A DNA stretch of 64,000 nucleotides from Hofstenia miamia (GCA_900660155.1 CABFPE010000905.1:118379-182378); one strand, 5' to 3'. Counted from the first letter of the stretch, positions 51,460 through 62,316 are shown. The notes: generated from the sequence alone by a model not told the origin. Program-made: numbers and translations.

Positions 51460-52422
51460 ATATATATACTTTTTTTTTCAAATTGATATTTGTAAAAGGT
51501 GTTGAGTTTATCAATAAATTCAAAACAGTCGGTTAGTACATATTTATTTCGTAAGAAGTCTTTAAGTATACTATCAAGCCATTTGCTCAAGCTTAAAGTT
51601 ATTGAATTAACCATGGAGAGAATTGGTCTCATTGGGGGATCTTTATTGTCTTTATGTACTTTTGCTAGTCCATAAAGTCTAGCTGGTTGACTTCCTGTGC
51701 TGCGAATTTTGTTATTATCTTTGAAATTCGTAATTATATTCATAATGTAAATTTTTTCATAATGTAAATCAAAATAACATATTGATACTAAATTGCTTTG
51801 TTAGCTATATTTTTACAAACTTTCCATAGAAAAATCAAAATCTTCTTTTAAAATCTGCTATCTTCCTACATAGTGCTTACCGTTGTATTCTTGTGAATAT
51901 CATAGGCGATTTTGGTAGCTGTTAACAAGAACTTATAGACCATTGCAGGCGAAACTTCTTCACATTAAACAAGACGCTCTCATTGCTTCTCAGAAAATAA
52001 GTAGTAAACAAAGAAACGGATAATATTAAGCTCCAGATATCAATGTATCACTTTTGATGTAGCGTATTATCATCGAATAAATATTAGGAGAATGTTGAGC
52101 TCCTCTAACCCCTTGTAGTAATCGGATCTAAATATAATCCAGAACAAGACATTACTATAGAGCTTTTCTAATAGTTTTATGTAGCCTTTACAAGGGCATC
52201 AAACAGGGAGGCGTACATAAGAATGAGAAGAATATATGCTACATAAAACTTTTCTTAAGATGAATTAGTCATGTTTAGCGAACACTTCTATTTATTATAA
52301 TAAATATCTTCTAGGCTTATAATTTTAGTACATAAAACACCGAAGTCCAAAATCTATTCAAAGTAAACAAGGAAGCGGTTTGCGAATGAAATGTTTCTAA
52401 TGATATTTTTATGTATATATAT
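51386..52422. other. First copy of an exact 1037-nt duplication (assembly join)
   Basis: Identical by eye to 52424-53460. A single N at 52423 separates them and both end in the same TATATAT tract. Most simply two overlapping contigs placed end to end. Everything annotated inside should be counted once. Confidence 0.85.
51475..51743 (-). pseudogene. Penelope-like reverse transcriptase fragment
   Basis: The minus-strand reading has GSQPARLYGLAKVHKDNKDP, MRPILSMVNSITLSLSKWLD and LTDCFEFIDKLN. This is the N-terminal RT block of Penelope-like elements (GSxPxRLYGLxKxHK...PLRPIxSxxxSxTYxLxKWL). About 90 codons survive and the rest of the RT and the GIY-YIG region are not visible here. It abuts the Ty1/copia remnant at a short AT tract, so one probably inserted beside or into the other. 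Fossil fragment. Confidence 0.8.
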
Positions 52423-52423
52423 N

Positions 52424-53460
52424 ATGATGGAATTACATATAGCACATGATTTTGATGGACTTGGTCTAGAATCAGAACGTTTGATGAAGCGTAACATATA
52501 TATATACTTTTTTTTTCAAATTGATATTTGTAAAAGGTGTTGAGTTTATCAATAAATTCAAAACAGTCGGTTAGTACATATTTATTTCGTAAGAAGTCTT
52601 TAAGTATACTATCAAGCCATTTGCTCAAGCTTAAAGTTATTGAATTAACCATGGAGAGAATTGGTCTCATTGGGGGATCTTTATTGTCTTTATGTACTTT
52701 TGCTAGTCCATAAAGTCTAGCTGGTTGACTTCCTGTGCTGCGAATTTTGTTATTATCTTTGAAATTCGTAATTATATTCATAATGTAAATTTTTTCATAA
52801 TGTAAATCAAAATAACATATTGATACTAAATTGCTTTGTTAGCTATATTTTTACAAACTTTCCATAGAAAAATCAAAATCTTCTTTTAAAATCTGCTATC
52901 TTCCTACATAGTGCTTACCGTTGTATTCTTGTGAATATCATAGGCGATTTTGGTAGCTGTTAACAAGAACTTATAGACCATTGCAGGCGAAACTTCTTCA
53001 CATTAAACAAGACGCTCTCATTGCTTCTCAGAAAATAAGTAGTAAACAAAGAAACGGATAATATTAAGCTCCAGATATCAATGTATCACTTTTGATGTAG
53101 CGTATTATCATCGAATAAATATTAGGAGAATGTTGAGCTCCTCTAACCCCTTGTAGTAATCGGATCTAAATATAATCCAGAACAAGACATTACTATAGAG
53201 CTTTTCTAATAGTTTTATGTAGCCTTTACAAGGGCATCAAACAGGGAGGCGTACATAAGAATGAGAAGAATATATGCTACATAAAACTTTTCTTAAGATG
53301 AATTAGTCATGTTTAGCGAACACTTCTATTTATTATAATAAATATCTTCTAGGCTTATAATTTTAGTACATAAAACACCGAAGTCCAAAATCTATTCAAA
53401 GTAAACAAGGAAGCGGTTTGCGAATGAAATGTTTCTAATGATATTTTTATGTATATATAT
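52424..53460. other. Second copy of the 1037-nt duplication, including the Penelope-like fragment again
   Basis: Repeats 51386-52422 exactly as far as I can compare. The Penelope-like RT block recurs at 52513-52781 on the minus strand. This copy continues into a longer AT tract, so it probably belongs to the contig to the right. Confidence 0.85.
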
Positions 53461-53515
53461 ATATATATATATACAAATGAGATATATAAATATATATATA
53501 CACACACATATATGT
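53449..53515. repeat. Compound (TA)n/(CA)n microsatellite
   Basis: TA run followed by ATACACACACATATATG. Confidence 0.9.
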
Positions 53516-54670
53516 ATTAGCAATAAGATTTCTCAATTATGTAGATTAAATAATGAAACGATTATAAGTTGGATAACATGCAGATGCGTGAATATATTTA
53601 ATTAGATCTAAAGCAAACTCTCTATTAACAAACTGTGTTTAATTAAACAAATTTATGTGTAACCACCAGCTTTAAAAAATTTTGTAATAGTTTTATTAAA
53701 AATAAATTTAAGAGCTAAAACTGATGAAATGGCAAGGTATTACAGAGGAAACAACAGATAGAATACTTCCGCTTATGCGCACACTCCATTCTGACACCAT
53801 AGAATATGTGTTTTGTGTGAAATTTGCTCTCCGTTTTATATTAAATATAGCCGTGTTTTAGGCAATTGATTTTAATAAGCAGTGATAAAAGCAATTGGAA
53901 AATATAAAATAGATTTACTGTTTAGCAAATAGATGTTAACTGCTTTTATTATAGTAATTTTATGCTTTCAGTGGTGTGTAATGAATATTTGCAAAATTTC
54001 ATTTATTTAAATCGGATAATGGAATTTAACTAGTCACATTTTTACCCCTCAAAATTAGAGTTGTGATGAATATGTGGTTTTAAAGATTAGTTATTTTTCC
54101 ATTAAAGAATGCTTATATTATTCCAATGAAATGTATATATTGTGGGGGAAACGGCGCTTTTGTTAGGATTTATTTTCCACAATAGCCTGATAGTGGAATT
54201 TCTCAGTTGTGCGTTTATTCATTGAATGGAATGATTGGAGACAAAGATATTTTCCGTGTTTTCATATTAATTTAATAATACACAACCGTTATATTTGTAT
54301 CTAAACCCTCTTTGATTGCTCTAGTAATGTATCTCAATATTTAATCTGCTTAAATTTAGGATTTATTCTGTGAATATGTAAAACAATAATATTGAATTTG
54401 AACACATATCCTACATGCATGTGGGGAATTACCACTCCTCTTAGTTCATTGATTGACGCAAGTAAATCAAAGCAAGCTTCATTTTATGAAATATGCTTGC
54501 TTTTATCAAACTTAAAAATGAAAGTGTCTTCCTATCTAATGGAAGATGAGTCAAAACTAGAATTATTTTCTGAGAGTTTTCTGCATGAATACATTCATTT
54601 GACGTTGAATAATTAAGATCATTCTCTCCAAATACAAAAAGTCGGCATTGTGTGTTAGCCTATGGCCTAT
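53516..54670. other. AT-rich non-coding stretch
   Basis: The plus-strand frame at 54392-54616 (containing TTPLSSLIDASKSKQASFYE) is somewhat protein-like, but no family or splice sites could be assigned. Otherwise nothing recognisable. Confidence 0.45.
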
Positions 54671-55022
54671 CTCTGTAACAGACTTGTCAACGAGCCGAGC
54701 TTCTAACAAGCCGAGCCGAGCTTGAGCACAGTATTTGATATACAACGAGCCCAAAACGAGCCTATTTTAGGCAAAGCAAGTTTATAGTTCTGCTTGTTAG
54801 TTTGATTATGGAGATTTTTCTCATTTTTTGGAGTCAGTATGCCTTTTATATAATCTTATTTAAGAAATGTTTATTAGATAATAGGAATAGCTATGTAAAA
54901 ACTCTTTGAGCACAATATTTTTAAAAAAATACCGAGCTAAAACGAGAATCATTCAAAGATTTTATGTGGTGAGCCGAGCCGAACTTACACAAAATTTAAA
55001 CGTTGACAAGTCTGCTCTGTAA
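54671..55022. mobile_element. hAT MITE with perfect ends and target duplication
   Basis: The element at 54679-55014 (336 bp) starts CAGACTTGTCAACG and ends with its exact inverse CGTTGACAAGTCTG. The flanks CTCTGTAA at 54671-54678 and 55015-55022 are identical (8 bp). Subterminal GAGCCGAGC motifs occur near both ends. No coding capacity. It lies about 140 bp upstream of the candidate exon at 55160, so probably in an intron. Confidence 0.96.
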
Positions 55023-55159
55023 TGTCTACTGTTCAATTAAACTTGAATTCTCTTCTTCCCACTTTAATCTGACATTAATCCATTTATAATTAAATATTTG
55101 TGTTCAACTTGGTGTATTTATTAAGTTTGTGTGAGTTATATGAAACAATCTAAATTTAG

Positions 55160-55387
55160 GGGTATACATGGGAAGTATACGGAGCAGACGTGGATGACGT
55201 GACACTCCGCCAAGCAGTTAATCGTCATTTGGATAAACAGAAAAGTCAAGAATCCAATTCCGGTGATGAGACCAAACGGGTGCCAAGCAGGCACCAATTA
55301 CGCAAGCGCTTCTCGGTGGCGAGAGTTAACTTTTGGCCTTCCAGTTTGCACCCGCGTGTTACTGGTGTTAAAGAGTCGCCCAACTAA
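55160..55387 (+). CDS. Likely host terminal coding exon with GRIN-C-like motif
   Basis: The region is clearly more GC-rich than its flanks and open for 75 codons to TAA at 55385-55387. It follows a good acceptor (AAATTTAG before G55160), with an in-frame stop overlapping the acceptor, so it must be joined to an upstream exon. The peptide begins GYTWEVYGADVDDVTLRQAV, then NRHLDKQ, a charged linker, and LRKRFSVARVNFWP. TWEVYGAxxDxxxLxxAxxxHL recalls the conserved C-terminal domain of GPRIN (G-protein-regulated inducer of neurite outgrowth) proteins. That match is from memory and untested. The upstream exon was not found. A MITE lies just upstream in the presumed intron. Confidence 0.5.
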   Translation, partial: GYTWEVYGADVDDVTLRQAVNRHLDKQKSQESNSGDETKRVPSRHQLRKRFSVARVNFWPSSLHPRVTGVKESPN

Positions 55388-57452
55388 ACTGCTTGTTTTC
55401 AGAGTTTTTAACTTGGTTTTGGCATTGTCTAAGGCGCATGGGCTAAAAATTTCTTATTCAAGCGATATCGATTGTATTTATGTATATTAGATACATATGT
55501 CCGTCTCCGTTTAGCATTTATGTTTTGTTTCTTAAAGATGGGCACGTACTAATATTACGTAATGCAAATTTATAAGCACTCCAAATTTTACAGAATAACT
55601 TTGCATCTAATGCTATCAAATTTACAAGAATGTTTTTAGCATAATAGAGCTGACTTAAAAGTATGAAAAGTTAAGAAAATTACTATAATTATTAATTTAA
55701 CAAGTATTTTAAAATACTATAAAATATAAAATGTATTTGTTTCGTAGAGATAGGGAACCCTTTGAATTTCAAATTACAATGTATATTTGCATACTTGACA
55801 TTGTTCTATACATTATATTGATGCACCAAAAAATATGCCGAAATCCAAAATTAAATATGAAGCTATTTGTATGCAAGAGAAATGACTAAAAAATTTTATT
55901 TGAAATCCAGTGTACTGCTGTGTGAAGAAATATGGCTCTTTCTGAAGCTCGGATTAGTTGGTCTATGATAGCTTCAATCATCACTCAGCACACTTCAGTT
56001 TTGATTCATATCCAATTATCAATGAAAAATTCGAAAGCATTACAATATTATTTGAAGCATTTATTTTTGGACCTACTTAAATCCTGTTGAATCAGCTATT
56101 CTCAGAAGTAGTACTTTTATAAAATATATTAAAATAATTTCATGCGAAATTGGTCTCTTGAAGTGTTATCTTATGATATTTCGTATGGTTACCATTTGAG
56201 GACCTTGGTGTGAACTGCTAGCAAAATGCCTAAGACCTGAAATGTTTCAATCACACAATGAATGCCCTATGTAAAGAGGTAAAATTTATCTTGAGTTAGT
56301 GATGCATACGCAACATATACATTAAGAAACCTACCTTAGGAAGTATCAAAAAATGTGATTAAATATTGCTTTCTTAACAGACGTAATAAAAAATATTTCT
56401 CTTACCCGCTGTTACCTGAGCCAAGGCTGATATGGGGACCAATGTTAATGATACAGCCGGGTTCGGAGGTTGGATAAAGAATAATGCCTGCAAAACATGA
56501 CCATAATGCAAAAATACCATATGAAGAAGTTGATCACCTCCTATGGGAACCTTAGTAGCAATTTTGTCTTTAAATGACAAACGTTTTATTGTTGCTGTAC
56601 TGGAGTATTGTTTTGTTTCTAAGCAATCTCAGTGTGTTTTCAAGATAAACCAATCACTTAGTGTTTTCTCACTTAACATTAAAATAGACTTTTCTTAATT
56701 AGAAAAAATTGAATATATTTCTACATGTGTATTTAGATTTTGCTTAATACATTATAATGTTGGTAATAGATAAATGTGTAATACCAACAGGCGCTGTCCT
56801 AGAAGATTTTTTATATTATAAAACTACTATATATTTGCAAGTTATACAAAATCTAATCATATTTTACAATAATATCAATGATTTATGAGGTTCACAAAAA
56901 CTTTATGTTTATTGATGAAAGAGAAAAAAATTTTCGAAAAAATGCATAATATCGTATGAAAAGCATCAAATATTATTTTGTATCGCTATTATGACATAAG
57001 AAGTGCTACCAAAATCATCACAGCTAAACGAAGAGTTGTGTTAGGTGACTAACATAAAAACTTACTCGCTTTGCATAATTTGTCAAATGTGTTAGTATTT
57101 AGTTATTTATACATTATTTGTTGTAAATTGAATCTACAGGTGGATACGGACACGCTTACATCTAGTATTGAATTTACGGGATACTGATTCCACTTATGTC
57201 CACCTCAGGGCTGCAACTATTCATGTTTATTTGCAAGAACACTATTGTGGGTTTTAAGCGCTGCCAAACACGGATTTTCTAGAATATTATTTTCATATGT
57301 GCTCACAAACACAGTTCGTTACAATTTTTAACCTTACTGGAATGCTTCTCTATCAAATAAATTGATCATTATGTATTATAAGCAAATAAGGAAAATATAT
57401 TACCAAGAGCATTCCGGATCAAACAATTTCCATGCCGTTCACATGGATGAAT
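55388..57452. other. AT-rich stretch, mostly non-coding
   Basis: Apart from the exon candidate at 56416-56487 on the minus strand, nothing is supported. A plus-strand run after an acceptor-like CTACAG at 57139 is open for 15 codons to a stop, too short to call. Confidence 0.45.
56416..56487 (-). CDS. Possible internal host exon, 72 nt
   Basis: On the minus strand TTTTGCAG directly precedes 56487 and CAG|GTAACA follows at 56416, a good acceptor/donor pair around a GC-richer 72-nt block. The length is a multiple of three. Two frames are open: ALFFIQPPNPAVSLTLVPIS (frame 0) and IILYPTSEPGCIINIGPHIS (frame 2). I do not recognise either. Its strand is opposite to the exon at 55160, so it would belong to another gene. 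Evidence is splice-site context only. Confidence 0.3.
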
Positions 57453-58880
57453 CAGAGATGGAATCAGATCGGATCTCGGATCGGATTGGATCTTCACTTT
57501 GAGAAACTTCGGATCTCCTTCGGATCAAAAATTTTTAAAACTTGTGTATTTGTACATTCTATAAATTGCCCATATTTGTGCATTGAATTACAATTTAAGT
57601 GTGTTAATAATCTCAATCTAAGTGAAATTTTGCATACCTCAAATCAAAAGAAATTACCCTTTTCAAAACTTGGACTTTATATAAAGTTATTAGATGGACT
57701 GGTACAATTAATAGTTTAAAATATTGCCAAATATTCCAGAAATGTGTACCATACACAACCTGCTTACATCCCAATTCATGGATCTTAAAGCAAGATGGAG
57801 CAACTTCTCATACCTCAAAATCGATAAAAGAATTTTTACCAATTATATTATTCAAATTATGCAATGGCCACCAGATCTAGTACCAATAGAGAACGTGTGT
57901 CAGATTCTGAAGGATTTTACCGAGAAAAAAAATCCTACAAATCTGAAAAAATTAAAGAGTTACATCCTTGAAACGCAACACCAAATAACTCAAAAAGTTA
58001 GAGTCCGTTTAATGGATTCAGTTTCAAGACGTTTATCTGCGTGTCACGCTTTGAATGGTAAGCTTGCCAGATAACTTTGTCACCAGGTTACAAGATGAGA
58101 TAATTATATTTTCAAATATATTTTATAAGCCTCTATTTGTCTTTCGTTTGTTATCAAAAATGTTTTTCATTTGGCCATTTTTTTTTTACTTGAGCTATAA
58201 TTGAATTTAATCGTTCATACAACAGGTTCCTTGTTATTCTTTCCAACAACTTATAAAATTGGTGACGAATTTTTCAAATCTGAAAATGCGATTCATATTA
58301 GGCATCACATAATGATAAAATAGTAAAGCAACCAAAAACATTTGTTTGTACAAACTTGCAAATGGAACAGCAGGATTCTCTGTAATGTGTATGTCAAAGA
58401 AAAGTACAGAACACAAAGAAGCAAGTGGAATACCTTAGCTTTTGCAAACACTTCCAAAATGTAAAAACTACTAATATTATTTGGCATGCTCTTCAATATG
58501 CACTCTAAGCAACTGCAATGCCAACATCAACTTAGTACTCAGAAGGTTTGTCATTATTATAATCACTGATACAAAAATGTTAATGGAACCATACCGCCGG
58601 CATACTATTAATAGGGTATTAATTTATTTAATGTTGCTGTTATAAAATTTAAAGTTTTAATTAATCCAATTTCAGTAAAATTCAAAATGTATATTTAAAT
58701 CTCAAACTTTGAAAAATTAATTTTTCTATCACGAATTTTAATACACTCTACAACAACGTTTTTTAATATCTTGCAAAATATATTTTGGGATTGTTCTTTA
58801 ATTTGCCATTAATTGTGCTAGTCTTGCTTTCATCGCCTTAGATGCAATTTTGAAGTAAATTTATCTTGTTTGAAATAACT
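57453..58880 (+). repeat. Repeat B, copy 2, with a Tc1 remnant inside
   Basis: It starts CAGAGATGGAATCAGATCGG, then the GGATC cluster, then GTGTTAATAATCTCAAT. The alignment with 35978-35100 (minus) breaks at ~57625 and resumes at ~58198 (TTGAATTTAATCGTTCATAC). It then runs on through AAATTGGTGACGAAT and CAACATCAACTTAGTACTCAG to TTTTGAAGTAAATTTATCTTG. The interruption holds the Tc1 remnant. Confidence 0.7.
57724..58074 (+). pseudogene. Tc1-type transposase C-terminal remnant
   Basis: The frame contains IMQWPPDLVPIENVCQILKD and VRLMDSVSRRL. These match the last catalytic block (WPxxSPDLxPIENxWxxLK, here shortened before DLVPIEN) and the C-terminal tail (LxxSMxxRLxAxxxxxG) of Tc1-type transposases. 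Upstream sequence is too decayed to read the first two catalytic blocks. The remnant sits inside repeat B, so it inserted there. Terminal repeats were not found; an old, dead copy. Confidence 0.75.
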
Positions 58881-59455
58881 TCATTCATTGTAGAATCATC
58901 ACCCCCCGGCTGAGATGTGCTCTTAGCAGTATCTATTTAGTTACACAGCCATGTAGTTTCTCCTTAGCGGGATAATGTTTATCTTTTTCGAACCGTCTGT
59001 CTCCACTATAATTTACACTAAAATTAACTAACATTAGGTTACAAAGAAGCCTAATAAGTAACCACTACTGTTTAGGTAGCTCCAAGAGATTCCAGTTCGA
59101 TGTTACAGAAGTGGGCAACTGCCCGAAGCTGGATCCAGTCGCCAAGGGTACATCCACTGCTCCGAGGGTTCCATATTCCAGCAACTCAGCTCAAGCTCAC
59201 AAGGACAATGTTCATTATGCGTGCCTTAACTATTAGTGCTAATAAAAACCAGTCACAATTCGACTTATCTCTCACACTCAATGTTGTGTGGTGTTAACAT
59301 AACAACATAATGAGTAACAAATGCATTGACACTAGCTGCTAAACAATTAAAAACTATGTAGTGACTAGAGCAGCTTCCTAGCCTACATTTAATATGGTTA
59401 AAATAGCAACAAGGCACGACACTAGCTGCGACAAGATAATATGTAACAATATGCA
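58836..59455. other. First copy of an exact 620-nt duplication (assembly join)
   Basis: Identical by eye to 59457-60076, separated by a single N at 59456. Most simply overlapping contig ends not merged. The exon at 59076-59236 should be counted once. Confidence 0.85.
59076..59236 (+). CDS. Likely host terminal coding exon with ITIM-like C-terminus
   Basis: After an acceptor-like ACTGTTTAG a GC-richer block is open in one frame (phase 2, codons from 59078) to TAG at 59234-59236, giving 52 codons. The peptide begins SSKRFQFDVTEVGNCPKLDP, includes STAPRVPYSSNSAQAHKD and ends NVHYACLNY. VHYACL fits the ITIM pattern (V/I/L)xYxx(L/V), and a second Tyr ends the protein, so it could be the cytoplasmic tail of a signalling receptor. 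No homologue is recognised. A Met-initiated frame in another register (59100-59297) overlaps it but looks less protein-like. Upstream exons were not located. Confidence 0.5.
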
Positions 59456-59456
59456 N

Positions 59457-60076
59457 CCTTAGATGCAATTTTGAAGTAAATTTATCTTGTTTGAAATAAC
59501 TTCATTCATTGTAGAATCATCACCCCCCGGCTGAGATGTGCTCTTAGCAGTATCTATTTAGTTACACAGCCATGTAGTTTCTCCTTAGCGGGATAATGTT
59601 TATCTTTTTCGAACCGTCTGTCTCCACTATAATTTACACTAAAATTAACTAACATTAGGTTACAAAGAAGCCTAATAAGTAACCACTACTGTTTAGGTAG
59701 CTCCAAGAGATTCCAGTTCGATGTTACAGAAGTGGGCAACTGCCCGAAGCTGGATCCAGTCGCCAAGGGTACATCCACTGCTCCGAGGGTTCCATATTCC
59801 AGCAACTCAGCTCAAGCTCACAAGGACAATGTTCATTATGCGTGCCTTAACTATTAGTGCTAATAAAAACCAGTCACAATTCGACTTATCTCTCACACTC
59901 AATGTTGTGTGGTGTTAACATAACAACATAATGAGTAACAAATGCATTGACACTAGCTGCTAAACAATTAAAAACTATGTAGTGACTAGAGCAGCTTCCT
60001 AGCCTACATTTAATATGGTTAAAATAGCAACAAGGCACGACACTAGCTGCGACAAGATAATATGTAACAATATGCA
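59457..60076. other. Second copy of the 620-nt duplication
   Basis: Repeats 58836-59455. The likely exon recurs at 59697-59857 (offset +621). This copy continues into unique sequence at 60077, so the two copies are the two sides of one join. Confidence 0.85.
59697..59857 (+). CDS. Duplicate of the ITIM-tail exon (probable assembly copy)
   Basis: Same sequence as 59076-59236, including the acceptor and stop. Not an independent gene unless the duplication proves real. Confidence 0.4.
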
Positions 60077-60200
60077 AACTAACTATAAACTACAGCAGCT
60101 TCGTAACCTACATTTAAAAATAATAAAAAGTTAAAAATATGATACAATAAATAAAACAGTCGTTATCAGTAGATTATAGGTCTTCTACGATATATAAAAT

Positions 60201-60485
60201 TTGGATCTAAATTCAACATTATTGTTTATGTTTGTATTGATACTTAAAAATGTAAAACTATATTATATACACATGAGAAAACCACGCACATACGCAAACA
60301 AATTGCATTATCAACACTACTATGAAATATCACTAAAATTTAGTAAATCTTTTCTTACTTTTACATATGAATACTGTTTTAATAATTTAATTACCCCAGC
60401 AGATTTAGAATTAAATCCTGTTCCAATTTTAGATGAATGTAATCTTGAGAATTTACAAAGGACAACTTTAAATATATTTATCTAA
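60201..60485 (+). pseudogene. Possible LINE 5' coding fragment
   Basis: The 94-codon frame contains LITPADLELNPVPI, resembling the SGDxELNPGP motif at the start of many CR1/L2-like LINE polyproteins. An endonuclease remnant of the same orientation follows ~350 bp downstream. No other LINE-specific motif is seen in it. Confidence 0.4.
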
Positions 60486-60769
60486 ACGCCGAAGTCTGAA
60501 TTCGAATAGAAATCATTTTCGTAAAATTGTGACTCAATTTGCCTCAAATTCAATTGTTTATCACATAAATTTGGTTAAACAATGATATCAATCCAAATTT
60601 GTTCAATCCAGACCCCCAAAAGTTTTTAAGTTTCTGTTAAGAATAGGAATAGTAGAGAGTTTTAAAAAATTTGAATCAAATTATTTTGTTTTTTAAATCA
60701 TTATGGATCAAATTTAAATCACCTACAAATTCTTCGGAAAATGTTAATTATAATCCAAACAAAATTTTT

Positions 60770-60970
60770 TTGTAGAGTATATAAAGTATAAATGCAACGA
60801 AATTTCAGATATTCCTAGCAATGACTACTCACTACGCATATTAGGTGACTTTGACATCAACTTTTTCAATTTTATGAAAAAATTCACTGAAAGAAGTATG
60901 CGCTATTTATAATCTAAAACTAATTAACACTCCGACTCCCACTCGAAGAACGACATTATTTTTTATCTAA
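60770..60970 (+). pseudogene. LINE endonuclease fragment
   Basis: The plus-strand reading gives DYSLRILGDFDINFFNF and then, one frame on, KEVCAIYNLKLINTPTPTRR. These match the GDFNI and NLxQLIxxPTRxT blocks of APE-type endonucleases in LINEs. At least one frameshift separates them. The sequence runs into an (AT)n tract and the 1000-N gap, so the downstream RT cannot be seen. Confidence 0.65.
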
Positions 60971-60976
60971 TTCGGA

Positions 60977-62005
60977 ATATATATACATATATATATATAT
61001 ATATANNNNNNNNNNNNNNNNNNNNNNNNNNNNNNNNNNNNNNNNNNNNNNNNNNNNNNNNNNNNNNNNNNNNNNNNNNNNNNNNNNNNNNNNNNNNNNN
61101 NNNNNNNNNNNNNNNNNNNNNNNNNNNNNNNNNNNNNNNNNNNNNNNNNNNNNNNNNNNNNNNNNNNNNNNNNNNNNNNNNNNNNNNNNNNNNNNNNNNN
61201 NNNNNNNNNNNNNNNNNNNNNNNNNNNNNNNNNNNNNNNNNNNNNNNNNNNNNNNNNNNNNNNNNNNNNNNNNNNNNNNNNNNNNNNNNNNNNNNNNNNN
61301 NNNNNNNNNNNNNNNNNNNNNNNNNNNNNNNNNNNNNNNNNNNNNNNNNNNNNNNNNNNNNNNNNNNNNNNNNNNNNNNNNNNNNNNNNNNNNNNNNNNN
61401 NNNNNNNNNNNNNNNNNNNNNNNNNNNNNNNNNNNNNNNNNNNNNNNNNNNNNNNNNNNNNNNNNNNNNNNNNNNNNNNNNNNNNNNNNNNNNNNNNNNN
61501 NNNNNNNNNNNNNNNNNNNNNNNNNNNNNNNNNNNNNNNNNNNNNNNNNNNNNNNNNNNNNNNNNNNNNNNNNNNNNNNNNNNNNNNNNNNNNNNNNNNN
61601 NNNNNNNNNNNNNNNNNNNNNNNNNNNNNNNNNNNNNNNNNNNNNNNNNNNNNNNNNNNNNNNNNNNNNNNNNNNNNNNNNNNNNNNNNNNNNNNNNNNN
61701 NNNNNNNNNNNNNNNNNNNNNNNNNNNNNNNNNNNNNNNNNNNNNNNNNNNNNNNNNNNNNNNNNNNNNNNNNNNNNNNNNNNNNNNNNNNNNNNNNNNN
61801 NNNNNNNNNNNNNNNNNNNNNNNNNNNNNNNNNNNNNNNNNNNNNNNNNNNNNNNNNNNNNNNNNNNNNNNNNNNNNNNNNNNNNNNNNNNNNNNNNNNN
61901 NNNNNNNNNNNNNNNNNNNNNNNNNNNNNNNNNNNNNNNNNNNNNNNNNNNNNNNNNNNNNNNNNNNNNNNNNNNNNNNNNNNNNNNNNNNNNNNNNNNN
62001 NNNNN
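60977..62005. other. (AT)n tract followed by a 1000-N gap
   Basis: AT run at 60977-61005, then exactly 1000 N (61006-62005), a placeholder of unknown true size. Long open frames across it are artefacts of translating N. Confidence 0.95.
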
Positions 62006-62082
62006 TGCAAGGTGCAAGGTTCCGGGCCGTGTTTATAGAAGGCCTTGATATAGCTTAAGTCGTAGCCAACGATAAACACAGC
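62006..62082 (-). CDS. Possible host exon cut by the gap
   Basis: On the minus strand, ATATGGCCAG precedes 62082 like an acceptor. The next 77 nt are GC-rich and open in one frame only, giving AVFIVGYDLSYIKAFYKHGP then EPCTL, before the N gap. The other two frames hit stops. The open frame also extends upstream to 62265, so the exon start is uncertain. Not recognised; may relate to no neighbour. Confidence 0.3.
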
Positions 62083-62316
62083 CTGGCCATATGCAGAACG
62101 GTAATTATTAAAATGAGACGGGAAGTAATTTTCGGAATAGACAATGAATGTAATAATTGTTAATGGAGAACTTTGAATGTAAAACATGTGTTTTAATATA
62201 AATCCTAAAACAGCAAAATATAGAATTACGATCACTGATAATGTACAATGAATGATTATAAACATGTAAGAGCAAATAAACTACAAATATGAACAAAACA
62301 AACACAAATTAAAAAA

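Noticed and set aside
57139-57187. Short terminal exon after CTACAG
   Set aside because: Only 15 codons to a stop and no other support.
59100-59297. Met-initiated frame over the 59-kb exon (and its copy at 59721-59918)
   Set aside because: The overlapping acceptor-linked frame (59078-59236) is more protein-like and ends in a sensible stop.
60956-62265. Very long minus-strand open frames of 353 and 432 codons
   Set aside because: They exist only because the 1000-N gap was translated as unknown residues.
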